DNA of 64,000 nt, taken from assembly GCA_016785225.1 (NCBI GenBank), contig JAFBJZ010000888.1:4468501-4532500 (forward strand), written 5' to 3'. Of this stretch, positions 11,920-23,850 are shown one piece after another; positions within the stretch are counted from its first letter, which is position 1, and the number at the start of each line of letters is the position of its first letter. This DNA is from Psettodes erumei. Its lineage: Eukaryota > Chordata > Actinopteri > Pleuronectiformes > Psettodidae. The notes below the pieces were generated by a model, which saw only the letters and a list, made by a program, of their open reading frames with translations, was not told where the DNA came from and did no database searches. The position numbers and the translations under genes are program-made.

Positions 11920-14900
11920 TGAGAGAGAGAGAGAGAGAAAAGAACACATGCACTAACACACCTTGCAAACCTATGAATCTTGTTTGAATCCCTTTTGCAT
12001 TTGTCAGTGTGTGTGTCCGCATCTGTACACATGGATGAATGTGTGTGGTCTTGCGTATGAGCGCCGGCTTACACGTGTGGTGTGTTCGCACATTTGTCTT
12101 TGCTACTCATCTACCGGCGCTCGACTCGGTGCCTGTCAGAGCGCTGTGCCAAAATAAACGTCTGAGGCCGGCCAAGTCAGATATGTGAACTATCTGTCCT
12201 TGGGGTCTGCAGGCTGACCTCCGTGTGTGTTTCTGAGCGCAATGTGTGTGTGTCTGTGTGTGTAAGCCCAGACGTAGCCTGTCTCCTGGGCCTAATCTGG
12301 GGCTCTACAGGGGAGATATCGGGTTTCTGTCACCCCCACATATGTGTGTATCCGTGGCGGCCGTGGCGGGGATAGAAACAGTGGGGATTGTGTGTGTCCG
12401 TCTGTCTCATGAGAATGGGGAGGCTGTTTTTGTGTGTGTGTGTGTGTGTGTGTGATGACAAGTGACACAAAGTCCTTAAATAATAAATGGCAGAAGAAAA
12501 AGTATCAAGACAGACGATGAGGTATCAGTCGTCACAGCCATAAAGTGAGCTAATTACAACATAAACAAGTCAAGTGAAGACATAAGGTGACTGTATTGTC
12601 AGACGTAAGGTTATACTTGTGTCACTGACAGGGCATGTTTTCATTTTCAAGTCAAATTTTTTTTTTTACTTCAGTATACATTTTCAGACATTTAGTAAAT
12701 TAGCACTAGAGGCAATTGTCCACTGCTTCAGCATCAGATTTTGCATGTTTTGAAACTGAGAGTAAATTTTAATTGGCTAAAATATTTTTTTGATACATTT
12801 TCAATGACATTTTTGTGTAAATACTGTACAAGTAAAATAGTAAAATAATCTTGTGTCCTCCTGTGGTGAGCTGTCTTTACGTGTGACTGTCAATTGTCAA
12901 ATGTAAGGCTCATCCTTATAAAAAAGAAAAAAGCTTAAAGTAGTGTTACACAAAAGAGCCAGTGAGCCGCAGAAGTGCTCTTCATGAAGTCATAGCCTCG
13001 AGTAGAAAAAAATGAGCCCTGTAGATGAAACACAACGCCCGCCCTGCTTAGACATTTACACCATCTCAAGAGGTCGGACTCGCCACTAACAACTCCTGAT
13101 TGGCAGGAGAGAATTATTGCACGGCTGCATCACCGCTAGTCACCGTGACGACCAAACATCCCGTTGCCGCAGAGGCCCGAATGTGGCCATGGCAACAGGG
13201 CAGACAAACAGTGATGTGCAAATCTGGCTTTGAGTCCGGGACTGTTGCTACTGTGGATGGTGGTTAGGAGGAAAAAGTGCTACTGACACAAATCTGCAAA
13301 CACATACATCACCCGCTGTTAATAGGCCCTAACCTGGCCTGGCTGGTGATGACAGAGACGGCAGTCGACCTGTCAGGTCCGAGTCACTTTTTCCATCTTC
13401 ATCCTTGCACACAGTGAGCTAACTTAGCTTCATCAGCTGTGGTTCCACTGCACCGGTCGAACTTTTCGTGATTTGATCATCGGAAGAGAAGTGGATCGGA
13501 GCCATGCATGTTGACAGACATTGGCATAGTCAGCAGAGAAAGTTGGCAGAAGTCAGGTCGTCATTTTGCCAGGATTAGTCTGTGTTCCAGCAGCCTTTGT
13601 TTGGCCTCCTGACAAAATGCAAACTGTCACCAGGGCCTTACCTATTCCTCTCCCCTAGTTCTTTAAGGTGCGTGCAGCCAGGTCTTCACGTCCATATGAA
13701 GAAAAGTAGTCTGTCCTTTTTACTACTTACTTACGGAGGCTGATTAATTAACTCTGTGTGTGTCTCCATCCGTCCGTTCCAGATACTGCGATGAGATGGT
13801 TCCTCTAAATCCATGTCTCCGGCTCATCAGTAACTGTGAGCAGACACTCTCCAGCCACACTTCACGGCGCCTGATCACCATGGAGAAGATCAAGGAGCCA
13901 GAGGTGTGTGCATTTGCTTCTCACTCTGTTTGCGTTCACAGTCATTTAAATGGGAAGTCGGTTGACAGAAAATTAATCGGCATCTAATGATTAATTCCAA
14001 ACTTTGTGCAGCTCCAGTTTCTCCCATGTGAGGACCTTCTGCTTTTCTGTCATATGATATTAAATGTAATATCTTTGAACAGATTTGTTTTTTGACTATT
14101 GCTTGGATAACACAGGCAAGTGCATATAAGAACTATAATATATGGACATTTTTTTCACTTTAAGTAGACATATTGAATAAGTGAGAAACGGCAGATGAAT
14201 AAACCATTAGCACTATTACTTGCAGTCCTAGTTTGCATGATGGCTTGGTCATTGCTTTGTACATAAAGTAGTACAAACATTTACTCAGATGTTATTTTAC
14301 TGGGTTTAAAACTTTCTTTTTTCTGATTTGTATACAACTGTAAAGTTGACCATATAATCTAATTCAGTTCATCGTTTGATTGGGAGCACAACTTTACAAA
14401 AACATTGTTTTAAGTCGTGTTTTGTGGGTGCATAGTTACAAATAACAGCATATCTGCACAGAACCGAACTGCGTGTGCGGCAGAACTTGTTTATGGTTTT
14501 TGTATGTGTGAGCATGAACAGCAACGCAGATATGAGCTAGTTTATGTAAAATGAGAGCATGTGTGTGCCTGCCTCATTCTTTCATGTATTTCATGGACTT
14601 GTTTGTTCAATGCACTGTGTATGTAACCACAGAAGTATGTGTCATGTACATGTCCGTAGCATGTGCCTGTGTATGTTTTTTACGTGTCATCCCAATGGAA
14701 GTGATGGTGTCTCCCTGTCTGTCTGGAGCTAATCCTCACCATCTGGCTGTGATTGGCTCATTTCTTTTATACTGGAACCCTAAATAGCTTAATCACACAT
14801 CGTATGGAAAACAATCCATCTTTGGATCTGTCATCCATTCCACTCCAAAACCCCAAATTGCTCCCATAAAGGGCCCCATATGACACGCACACACAAACAC

Positions 14901-15948
14901 CCAGTTGTTTGATCTTATCTGACTTGTATCTTTCTCAGGTTTTTCTTTCCAAATATGCTTCAGTCCGCACCTATCCGCACTCGTTACCCAGGATGCACAG
15001 CTTGATGCATGTGAAAGCTTAAATGTGTTTGCATGTCTATGATACATGTGTGTGTTTACCACACTGTCTCTGTGTTTTGACAGTAAAGAGGCCAGCCTAA
15101 TTACTGGTAATGTTTCGTGTTAAACTAGTACAGAAAACCCTCTCTGAAACCTCACATTTTCTTATTTATGGGGTGTGACATAATGTGTTTGGTGGCTATA
15201 AATAACTTATTATTTGCCTAATTTAACATGAAATTTATGTAGGGTTATTGGCAAAGACCAACTGTTTTTTCCACTGTTTTTCAGTTGCTTGTAGTCATGT
15301 CTCTGTATTCTTATTAATTTGGGGTCATGGTTAGGTTGTCTTCTCACCACTCTGACTTTTCCCTCATACAAACCATTTTTAGGTTGCTTGGCAGTACCAG
15401 AAGGCAAAAGAGAGGTGTTGCTGAAAAATTACAGGCTCCAGAGTTGGAATCATCACTTAGAACTTAGCTCACCTCATTATTTCTCTTCCCTGCATCTCAT
15501 TTCGTTCTGTCATCCCTCCATTGACCATCAGCTAGCTTACACTGTTTAGTTGTAGGGATAACTGGCTTATCCTAGTTTATTTTTGATTTATTTTATTTTG
15601 CTTCTAACTCTCTTTAACAAGGCATAAATTTAAATAGTAAACACTGAAGGATGAAAAATAAATACAGTCCATGTGTTCCACTACGTCTTATGTGGCAGCG
15701 TGCTGTAAAAAAGTTCCTTTGGAAATTGGGGAAAACAGGCAGCAGTTTCAGTTGCAGTCAAGTCAAGTCAGTTCAGTATATTAATCTGCGTGTTTGTCTC
15801 TTTGCAGGAGTTAGACAGCCTGGCTCATCTCGCAGACCCACGATTCAGCCCCTACCAGGGACACAACGCCTTCAGAGAGAAGTATTTCAGTGGTCTTAAC
15901 AAGAGGGGGGGTAAGGTAGACAACCATTCTGATTTTAATGGGGAGTAA
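7476..15948 (+). CDS. trmt11: tRNA (guanine(10)-N2)-methyltransferase TRMT11, 13 coding exons
   Basis: Coding exons: 7476-7553, 8154-8219, 8384-8457, 8614-8695, 8812-8904, 9010-9144, 9235-9391, 9482-9562, 9685-9849, 10299-10371, 10696-10830, 13783-13903, 15808-15948. Total 1401 nt, 466 aa (human 463); frame is kept through every GT-AG joint. TRMT11 with TRMT112 methylates N2 of guanosine 10 in tRNA, in the cytoplasm. Residues 1-176 form the N-terminal THUMP-like part with FELWGHGQ and the conserved LPFEG (136-140) and YFGRW (172-176) segments. The Rossmann methyltransferase core carries the SAM motif DPFVGTG (223-229, split across exons 7/8) and the catalytic TDPPYG (309-314, split across exons 9/10). 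The C-terminus carries the conserved HTSRRLITMEK and FREKYFSG segments. Donors after exon 2 (GTTTGC), exon 4 (GTTGGT) and exon 12 (GTGTGT) are weak, but homology fixes them. The stop assumes exon 13 is read through. Confidence 0.95.
9861..9910. repeat. (TAA)n microsatellite in trmt11 intron 9
   Basis: An imperfect TAA/TAACAA trinucleotide run that begins about 15 bp after the exon 9 donor. Confidence 0.85.
11043..11056 (+). promoter_or_regulatory. CTCF-like motif
   Basis: The sequence TCAGTAGGGGGCAG differs from the core CTCF consensus CCASYAGRKGGCRS only at the first base. A single 14-mer in a long intron is weak evidence. Confidence 0.25.
11868..11938. repeat. compound (TG)n(GA)n microsatellite
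   Basis: About 25 TG units to 11917, followed by a short GA run to 11938, within trmt11 intron 11. Confidence 0.95.
12431..12454. repeat. (TG)12 microsatellite
   Basis: A perfect TG run inside trmt11 intron 11, in a generally TG-rich neighbourhood. Confidence 0.9.
13183..13196. promoter_or_regulatory. near-perfect RFX X-box in trmt11 intron 11
   Basis: GTGGCCATGGCAAC matches the palindromic RFX X-box GTTGCCATGGCAAC at 13 of 14 positions. It sits in a GC-richer block (about 13030-13270) that differs in composition from the AT-rich intron around it. Binding is inferred from the motif only. Confidence 0.4.
13904..15807 (+). other. trmt11: trmt11 intron 12 (about 1.9 kb)
   Basis: AT-rich, non-coding sequence between exons 12 and 13. 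I see no recognisable repeat, RNA gene or nested coding segment in it. Confidence 0.6.
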
Positions 15949-16145
15949 ATGAACTGATGCCTCGAGGTGAAGAGCAGAAGAAAACTCTTTACTGAAAAGA
16001 GAAGAATGAAGACAATTTTGCCAGTGGACTCAAGACAGAAAATGAAACTCATTTGTTATAGTTGTACTTTTTAAAATCTTTCTCAATATTTTAATTGATT
16101 ATTTCTACATCTGTACTTATTTCTTTGCAAATAAATGAATAAAAT
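15949..16145 (+). other. trmt11: trmt11 3' UTR with tandem poly(A) signals
   Basis: The sequence after the TAA is short and AT-rich. Two overlapping-range AATAAA hexamers at 16130-16135 and 16138-16143 give a plausible 3' end about 200-230 nt after the stop. The cleavage site itself is not visible. Confidence 0.6.
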
Positions 16146-18788
16146 GTGTCTAAAGCACCCTATTGTAAGTCCTGAGTAATTAATTATAAGACAACTACTC
16201 CACATCGACACTTGAGCTCCAGCTCCCATTAATATATCAAACAAAAAGAACTTTGATATGGACATGCAATCTCAAATGTTTAAAATGTTATTTTATCAGA
16301 CACTTCCATGAGGGTGGGTTGGAAGACTTAGGGGAGCCCTGACTTTTAGTCCTTAATATGCTTTAAGATCTCAAAACACTTGATCCTAAACTTATCATAA
16401 TGCAGCTTCTTATCTTTCATTAAACCCCTCATGCCTGGTAAACACCATGTCTTTCAAATTCAAAATCCCTGTCTTTTTTTATAATTAAGTCTATAAACAC
16501 CAGGAGGAGAGAACCCTCATGATACCAGGGAATTATAGTTGTTGAAACTACAATTGCTCCCTTTTGCTAAATTATGACCACCAAGTCTTAGAAGTGCTTT
16601 GATATGCCTCTTTCAGAGTAACTACAGGTTTTATTATACCAAACTGCCCTCAAACTCACTTCAATTTTGACTCGTTTTTCAAAATTTTTATGTATTTCTA
16701 ATTTTTTCAAGGAGGGTGCTACTCAAACAGCAATGGTCCTGCTTTATTCAGACAAAGGGAGCGTGTTTAGGTGAGAGAGGCCTCCCTGTGCAGGCAGGAG
16801 CCCAAATGACAGGGCGTCCCCCCCCTCACCACACACCAAGTGGTTAGTCAGCAGCTTTTGTTGTTTTCCAACCACAGTTTACATGCAGCCGGGCTCATTA
16901 TTCATCTCCTGAGAGCGACGCAGCAGGCCTTTATGTACATTACCCCTTTGCTGTGTTTATCAGTAGGGCCTCTACTTCCCACCACACTTCCCTGTTCGCC
17001 CAGCTTCACAGGCAGAGAGTTCCAGGCACCATCACATGATACCCAGCTCGCCATCGTTTGCGGTGCATGTTGTTTACAGTTCCCACAGCGCCCTTTTTGT
17101 TGTCCGTCATCATCAAACGTAATCAAATGATGCCACAAGACAGTTAGAGACCTCGACTTTCTTTACTTATCACTTCTGTCCTCTCTTGCTTGACATTTCC
17201 TTTCTTGTCACATTTAAATGTACTATGTTTGCCACAATAGAAGACCACTCTGTGTGGACAATGGTAGTTTTAATGCAGCCACTGTCTGTTATTGTGTTTG
17301 AGGAGTGTGGTGTGTTTGCTCGGCCACATTACAGTGATAAAATGTGTTCTTGAGAGCCCTCAGTCTCCAATGATGCAGACTATAATTGGAGCGGGGTCCG
17401 TTCTACATGTTGTAATGCTGTCCAGACGTAGAGGAAATTCTGTTTGTGTGTGTGCATATGTGTATGTGCTACTTGTATGATCTGGTTTTGGTTTATGTTG
17501 GATGCTCACTGCAGCAAAGATATTTCCTGATGTAATTCAGTGACAGTAAAATGATTTGAGACCTGACCTGTAAATAATATACATATCCCAGCCACTGCTT
17601 TAGCCTCTTATTTACAAAATTAGATCTTTCTTAACTTCACTCCCTTTTTATCATTGACTTTTGTTCTTCCTATATTTCTTTGACAATTCCTCCTCTCCAA
17701 AATCCTTTATCCCTCTCCACCTCATCTCCACCAGGCCTTCCCAGCCTCCTCTTCACCTCCTCACCCATTTCACCTCTGCCCTATCCTCCTCTCTCTTTTT
17801 CTCAAAGAGGAACTCCCTGTAGGAGGAGAGGGCCGCTGTTTTGGAACGATGGCTCCTGATTAAACTCCCCTCTGTCTGCAGTCTGAAAGAAACCTTCAGG
17901 CTGCAGAATCAGCTGGTGCACAAAAAAGCTTAGTGCATACATACACAACCTAGAAATGCAACAACTCAATATAACTTTAACCTAAACATAGTTTAAGCTT
18001 CAACTAAAACCAGTCACTTAAACAGCCCTTTGAAGATCAGGGCTCGTCAAAATACCTGAACTTTGAAGGAATATCCTGACTCTGAGCCATACCACATAGG
18101 GTATCAATGAATGGTATCATTTTGGGAAATGAGCTAATTCAATTTCTTGCATAGAGTTCCAGAAGAATATTGACGCCCATGTTGTGAAAAGTGTAACTGG
18201 GAGAAAAGCTCAGAACAACCAAACGTCTAAAAACCATAATCTTTACAGTTTTTCACCAATGTTTAAGTTTTACCTTTTGATTTTTTTGGAAATAAGTAAA
18301 AAAGATATTGCACGATAATTAGCGAATGATAGTTGTAGCGCGGTGAATCTGGTTGCTTTGGTCATTATATTCAGCTGAGCTACCAAGCTTCTTTCCCTTG
18401 TCTCATAATTACCTTAAAATCAAGAGAGGTGTCAGTCTTCTAAGCTAACTCTTTGCATGTAAAGCGAATAAGTTCTCAGTGTTAAACTATGTGTAATTGC
18501 TAGATGGAGAAAGAAATACATGCACAAAACACACCCCACTCAAACCCTTAGGGAGGGTCCCCACAGTGAGAGGGAGTGCTGTAACTGTCATGATGTTCTT
18601 ATCAGTCCTGGTTAGCTGTGATGGATAGATGCTCCACACATCTGTTAGCCAGTGATGGACAGTGAATGATTAAACATCTACTGACCTGTAACACTGGTTT
18701 ATACATGAACTGATTTTTTTTCACAGAAGGGTGTTGGGTGCATGATGGAATGTATGTGTAAGTGTATGTGAGAGAAAACGAGAGAAAC

Positions 18789-18837
18789 GTGTGTGTGTGT
18801 GTGTGTGTGTGTGTCTGTGTGTCTGTGTGTGTGTGTA
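18789..18837. repeat. (TG)n microsatellite, imperfect
   Basis: A run of TG units interrupted twice by TC. Confidence 0.9.
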
Positions 18838-20187
18838 GGCAGGGTGTGTGAGGAGAAATTTCACAGCACACAGCTGCTGTTCAGGAGTGTCGAGGCTTCA
18901 CACATGTGCAAGTGACTACACATATGTGGCACAGGTGCAGTGCACCTGTCCGGAGCCAGGGGAGTTTGGACACCTGGAAGTCCTCCACCCCTTCTCTCAA
19001 CGCCTCCCCCGCCCTGAGGTCACCCCGGCGCCCTCATCCACCCCTGGACGTCCTCTGCAGTCCCTTTGGCTCTTGATCGAGGTAAGGTGAGAGCTGTTAT
19101 CTCAATGTCTGGGAGGGGAGGCACAGCGGAGGATGACCCATTATAGTGCTACAAATCACCACAGGGGTCCCATCTCACACAGCTGTGTGAAACTCAAACC
19201 ATACTCAGGAGAAAGCAGATGAGGATGATTAGGTACAAAGAGGGAGCAGTCCGAGAAAAGCGAGGAGGAGATCTTGTGATTAAAGGGTTCCAATTATTGT
19301 ACGATCAGCATTTGCACCATTGAATTGAATGCCACTAGATGACAGCCTTGAGCAAAGAAAGCAATCAAACTATCTGCTAAACTGATAGCCAGAGGGTCTT
19401 TGTGTGCTGTAAGTACTGTACTCCAGCCTACAGACTGTTTGCCATACAATCAGCCCTGTGCAGCTTATAAACAAACAGTTCAGGGGCTAAGCTTTTGAAG
19501 CGATAGAGCTGTGGTTGAGAAAGTGCAGAGCAGCTCTGAGCGCACAACATCCTCTTTAAAGATACTCGCCTGGAAGTGATGAGGGTTGTTGGCCCAGGAA
19601 GTAAAGGGGGTGACTGAACGGCTTGTCACACAACTTCCTCATCCGTCTTTCACCTTCCTGTGGCCCACCCACAATGACCATATTTGACTGTTAGATCGTG
19701 ATCACGTAAGGTTTTTATTGCAGAGTAGAGCTCAAGGAAAGTGCTGCTCCAACCACTCGTGCTTTATCTTAAATAAACGAACAGCAATCCCCCTTTGTAG
19801 TTTAAGTTTCTCTTTGTTTTCCTTTTTTAACCATAAAGACCATAAAAGTCCTCCAGAGCACATCATGCATCGTTGTTTTTGTGAAATTCTATGTTTGTGT
19901 GTGCGTGCATGTCTTTATGTGTGTCAGCACACTTGTGACCAGGAAAGAAAAAATTATAGAAAAAGAGTAGCAGGCTGCAAAGAGCCAAAGACAAACAGTC
20001 AATGGGTGTATTTGGATGGGTGCGGACTCTATGTGCTTCATTTTGTGTTTATAGTGTTTGCGTGCATTTATGGGTTTTTGCGGTTGTCAGTGCTGTTCTT
20101 CTTCATTAATGACAAGAAACCGCTGAATGGCTCCCTCACGCCCTTTTTTAATGACTCTTAACTGCCAAGTGGGCACACACACATTCA

Positions 20188-20216
20188 ACACACACACACA
20201 CACACACACACACACA
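20188..20216. repeat. (CA)14 microsatellite
   Basis: A perfect CA run in intergenic DNA. Confidence 0.9.
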
Positions 20217-20364
20217 GCCAAGATGGCAAACAGTGGTGGCTGTGACACATTTCCTCTGCTGGTCTAGCAAGAATCATAAAGCACTAATGTCCCTAACTTG
20301 GCCGAATATAAAACACCACTGAGGATGTGGCCATTTTCAGTCATTCATAGATTTTCCATAGCAA

Positions 20365-20605
20365 TCTAATCAGGGATACTAGGAGCCAATCCCAACATGC
20401 ACTGGGCTCAAGGCCTGGAAACAACCTGGACAGGTCACTGGTCTGCACAGGGCAAGTATACAGACCCACACGCTGACATTCACACTAATGAGCAAATTTG
20501 AGTCTCCAGTCTCACCAGACTTGCATGTATTTGCAAAGTGGGAGGAAACTGCAGCTGCCAAAGGAAATATCTGTGAACACAGGAAGAACACCGCAGAAAG
20601 GAAAT
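20365..20605 (-). repeat. diverged copy of a tRNA-headed teleost interspersed repeat
   Basis: Recognisable pieces in order are a CTGGACAGGTCACTGGTCTG segment, CACAGGGC, ACATTCACACTAATGAGC, GAGTCTCCAGTCTCACC, TTGCATGTATTTGC and GTGGGAGGAAACTGCAG. This order matches the repeat at 37938-38258 and a repeat common in fish genomes. The tRNA-like head is missing here and divergence is high, so it is an old, truncated copy. The strand is assigned by analogy with the better copy. Confidence 0.6.
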
Positions 20606-23540
20606 ATTAATATTCTCTGTGCTTTACGTGATATATTTGCAGCTGTTTTAAAAATGACTTTTTCGTTAACGTCATGGCCACGTACTGTGTTTCTTTCTTG
20701 AGCCTCACTTCTACATTATAATGCTGCAGTATGTCAGCCACACTCTGATATGTAAAAGTACCAGCAGATTCCCGTTCCTCCATTTCATTTTATTCTTGAA
20801 GTCCCCTCTTTATCTCTTCCACCTCCAGCCCACTTTGCATGGTCCCTGCATCCCCCACATCATCCTTCTCCCTGAGAAATTACATCTTTCAGGATGAGCT
20901 GCTCTGCCTCTCAGCAGTGAAGAGTGCTGTCTATGCCAGGTTTGAATTTCACGATGCACCTCAGTGCCTCTTGGGAGGGTCTGATTGAGGTGTAGGGGTA
21001 CCGTGTGTGTGTCGGTGCTACAGGCAGTTGTGTGTCTGTGAACACCCCTGACTGAGTAGCTATGTACTGTGCCGATCACACCGACCACTCTCATGGTTGT
21101 TTAGCTGAGCGGAATGTGTTATCCATGGGGGTGTGCGTTAGTTGGGGCCAGGATACATGCATGCATGATGCTCAAATGTTTTCTACTGTGAGACCCGTGG
21201 AGCCTGTGACACCCCTATCACTGCTGGGTGAATCTGTGAGGTGCCTCCTGGCTGCCAACACACTCACACCTGTCCTTTCTGCACAGGTGGGCCTGATGAA
21301 GACCAGCGGAGCCCAGCTTACCTGCATGCCTGCCTGCGTCTGGCCACGTTTATCTGTGAGTCAATATATCTCTCTTCGTATGGTTATCTTGCCTTATCTT
21401 TGCTTAACTGCATTTTCCCTGTCAGTGTGACTTTTTCCTCTTCTCTCATGCTGTTCTATGCACATCTTCAGCTTTATTCACCTTCAGCTCTGCAGTCATA
21501 TTTCAAATGTCACACTTTTAGTTTGACACACTTGCTTGTATGCTTTCCTGCAGAGAGATAAATGATAATATCATTACAATATCATATCTGTCTCTTAGGT
21601 ATGAAGCTACACCCAGGAGATGATTGGCTTATCATGTTGTAGCAGGGCTGGTCCCATATCCCTTCTGTTTCTACCAGCCTTGCCCCTGTCCAGCCGCTGT
21701 TACCTGGCTGGTCACAGCCATGTCATTTCCTCCCTTCCCCTTAGCATTCCCTTTCCCGTTAAGGAAAACGCAGAAAACATCGAAACAACACAATCTGTTC
21801 AATTTTTATGTCCAGGAACACTCCGATGGAACATACATATGGGGCCTTTCTCAAACCAAACTCTTCCTCCTCCCGCTCCATCAAGGAGTGCATCTCTGTT
21901 TATTGTAACTCTCACAGCTGAATGAAGCACCCTCAATGTGCAGAGTAAAAATACAGTGTCAAGATTTGGAAGGAACTTCCTTTCTCCAGCAGAAACAGCA
22001 TAATCAGTAAATACAAAAACAACATGACAAATTTATACAAATGGCCTCATATCTAGCATCTTATAATGACCTAGAAAAACCTTTTCTTCTCAAACAAATT
22101 CAAAAAATAACAAGTTGTCTTCGGTATTTAGACAGCTTAATTATGTTTTTTCCATGCTGTTTTTCTGATCTGATAAATAAGTTCATATAAAAGTGCCTGG
22201 ATTGAGCGCTTTTCTAACTTCATTTTCCTCTCTGTTCTGCTGTGGGGCCAAAAAAGCAGCCTCGCCAGTATCTGACAGTGTCGAACTCAAACCAAATAAA
22301 CCCTGTAGATTTGAGTTAGTGCTTGTTCTTGTTGTTACAGCTTTTTGGCTTGGCGCAGGCCAGGACCAACACTGACTTTCATCCATGTAGCATTCAGAAC
22401 TGCCCAGAGCTGTAACAACTTTGTTTTATGGTGCAAGGCAGCAAGGAAAACTATAGTGCGGCTAAATTGTGTCTAAGTTGTTTTTCCATACAGAGAGCAG
22501 ATAACAAAAAGCATCTTGCAAGCGGCAATTGTCTATAATGTTTTACCAGAAAGATACTTAAATTTTACTTAAGTACTTTGTGATATGACGTTCCTTTTTC
22601 CCCCCTGGACAACAACAGGCCGAGGATTCTCGAGGCAGATATAAAGCTAAGTGTTATGGGCAGATTAGCACAAAAACACAACATTCTCAAACAAACCACA
22701 AGAAATGATGTTTATTTTTGTTCTTTTCTTTTCTTGCTGTTATTAAACAATGTTGCTATGCTACCTCTTCTTGCCATATCATCATAAACAATTTGCAGAC
22801 CGCAAGAGACCCCGCTGGTAGCTCAGGGCTTGCTTGTTGGGCTGCCAGGTTGCTGGGATATCCAGTCCACGTGAAATGCATATGTATTTTTTTTTCTTCT
22901 ACTCGCTCGTGTTTCTGATTCTACACAATGTGGTTGGTGACTTGGAGGAGACACGGAATAACAGAGAACCTTATGCACAAAGCCTAACTCACTCTCCCAC
23001 CTGGAAGCCAAAACGTGGGCTTTGATGTGAATATAGGTTGCATGTTACAATCTATAGTGTGTAATATGAGGCTGGTGGGAAATTGGTTACAACTGTTTAG
23101 TTTGTGTGTTTGGATATTGCATGATGAAAAGTTTGTTGCTGTTGTTTTTTATTCCATTCTTGCATAGCTTTTGTTGAACATTTTGAGGTTTTATGAATCT
23201 AAATAAATAAAATGTGTGTTTGTGTAAGCTTCCGCGTGTGCATGCAGCAGCATGTTAGTGTGTGTAGGTGTCTGCACACCCACGATGCTGTTTGTACGCG
23301 TGTGTGTGAGTGATTTTGACTATCTGTAGAGTTTGTATCATGGGGGCTTTCCAGAACATCTCTCTCCTCTCTTTGCTTGCAAAGTTTCTTTCCAGCTGCC
23401 CCCATTGAAATCTGCACTCTTCTCGTTTTCTCCCCCCTCTGATGCTTTTTACCTCCCACCTGCCAGACTCATGCAATGATTCAGCATCTGCCATTAAAAC
23501 AGCAACAACCAGCCCCGGTAGTCTAAAACCACCGCTCTGT
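20606..23540. other. intergenic DNA, no gene seen
   Basis: Several 60-120 codon open frames occur in both strands, but none resembles a known protein or has a consistent exon pattern. No further repeat family was recognised. Confidence 0.5.
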
Positions 23541-23545
23541 TTTAT

Positions 23546-23850
23546 TACCCCTGCCAGGGAGGTTGTGTTTTCACCCATGTCTGTTTGTTTATTTGTCAGC
23601 AAGATTACGCAAAAAGTATTGAACCGATTTGCACCAAACTTGGCTGAGGGATGGAGTATGAGTCAGGGAGCAACCCGTTAAATGTAGGGGCAGAACCAGG
23701 ATTGTTTTTTCATTTTCCTTAACATTGCTTTTTTTATTTTCATCAATTTCTCAGGAAATATGTTAATTTATGGATCCTGCTGTAAAAAAAAAAATCAGAC
23801 GTGTGTTGGATTGGCCTTGTCAGAGGTATATGTGCTGTACCGAGTGGATT
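23546..23850. repeat. non-autonomous interspersed repeat (about 300 bp)
   Basis: It opens with ACCCCTGCCAGGGAGGTTGT and continues through GTCTGTTTGTTTATTTGTCAG, AAGATTACGCAAAAAGTATT and GCACCAAACTTGGCTGAGGG. It ends with a reverse-complement-like GAGGTATATGTGCTGTACCG. This layout is a repeat I recognise as widespread in fish and marine invertebrate genomes. It carries no ORF. I do not assign a family name. Confidence 0.65.

Larger units (their letters stand above)
10831..13782 (+). other. trmt11: trmt11 intron 11 (largest intron, about 2.95 kb)
   Basis: The intron is non-coding. It contains a compound TG/GA microsatellite, a second TG run, a CTCF-like motif near 11043 and a GC-richer block at about 13030-13270 with an RFX-type X-box. 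The stretch 11860-12460 is unusually TG/CA-rich. No nested gene or transposon protein is recognised. Confidence 0.6.
16160..20339. other. intergenic DNA, no confirmed gene
   Basis: No recognisable protein. Pyrimidine-rich sequence lies at about 17640-17830. A TG microsatellite lies at about 18.79 kb and a CA run at 20.19 kb. The segment 18848-19081 is GC-rich, open for 78 codons and ends at a strong GTAAGG donor, but it matches no family I know. A short open segment after a good acceptor at about 17880 is likewise unidentified. Confidence 0.5.

Noticed and set aside
11412..12091. Minus-strand ORFs of 206 and 89 aa with His/Thr repeats
   Set aside because: They are translations of the TG/CA microsatellite inside trmt11 intron 11. 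The same applies to other His-Thr or Cys-Val repeat ORFs near 18.8, 30.2, 55.1, 57.1 and 59.8 kb.
19718..20161. 147-aa plus-strand ORF
   Set aside because: It has no recognisable domain and no exon structure, and its codon content looks random; it is likely a chance frame.
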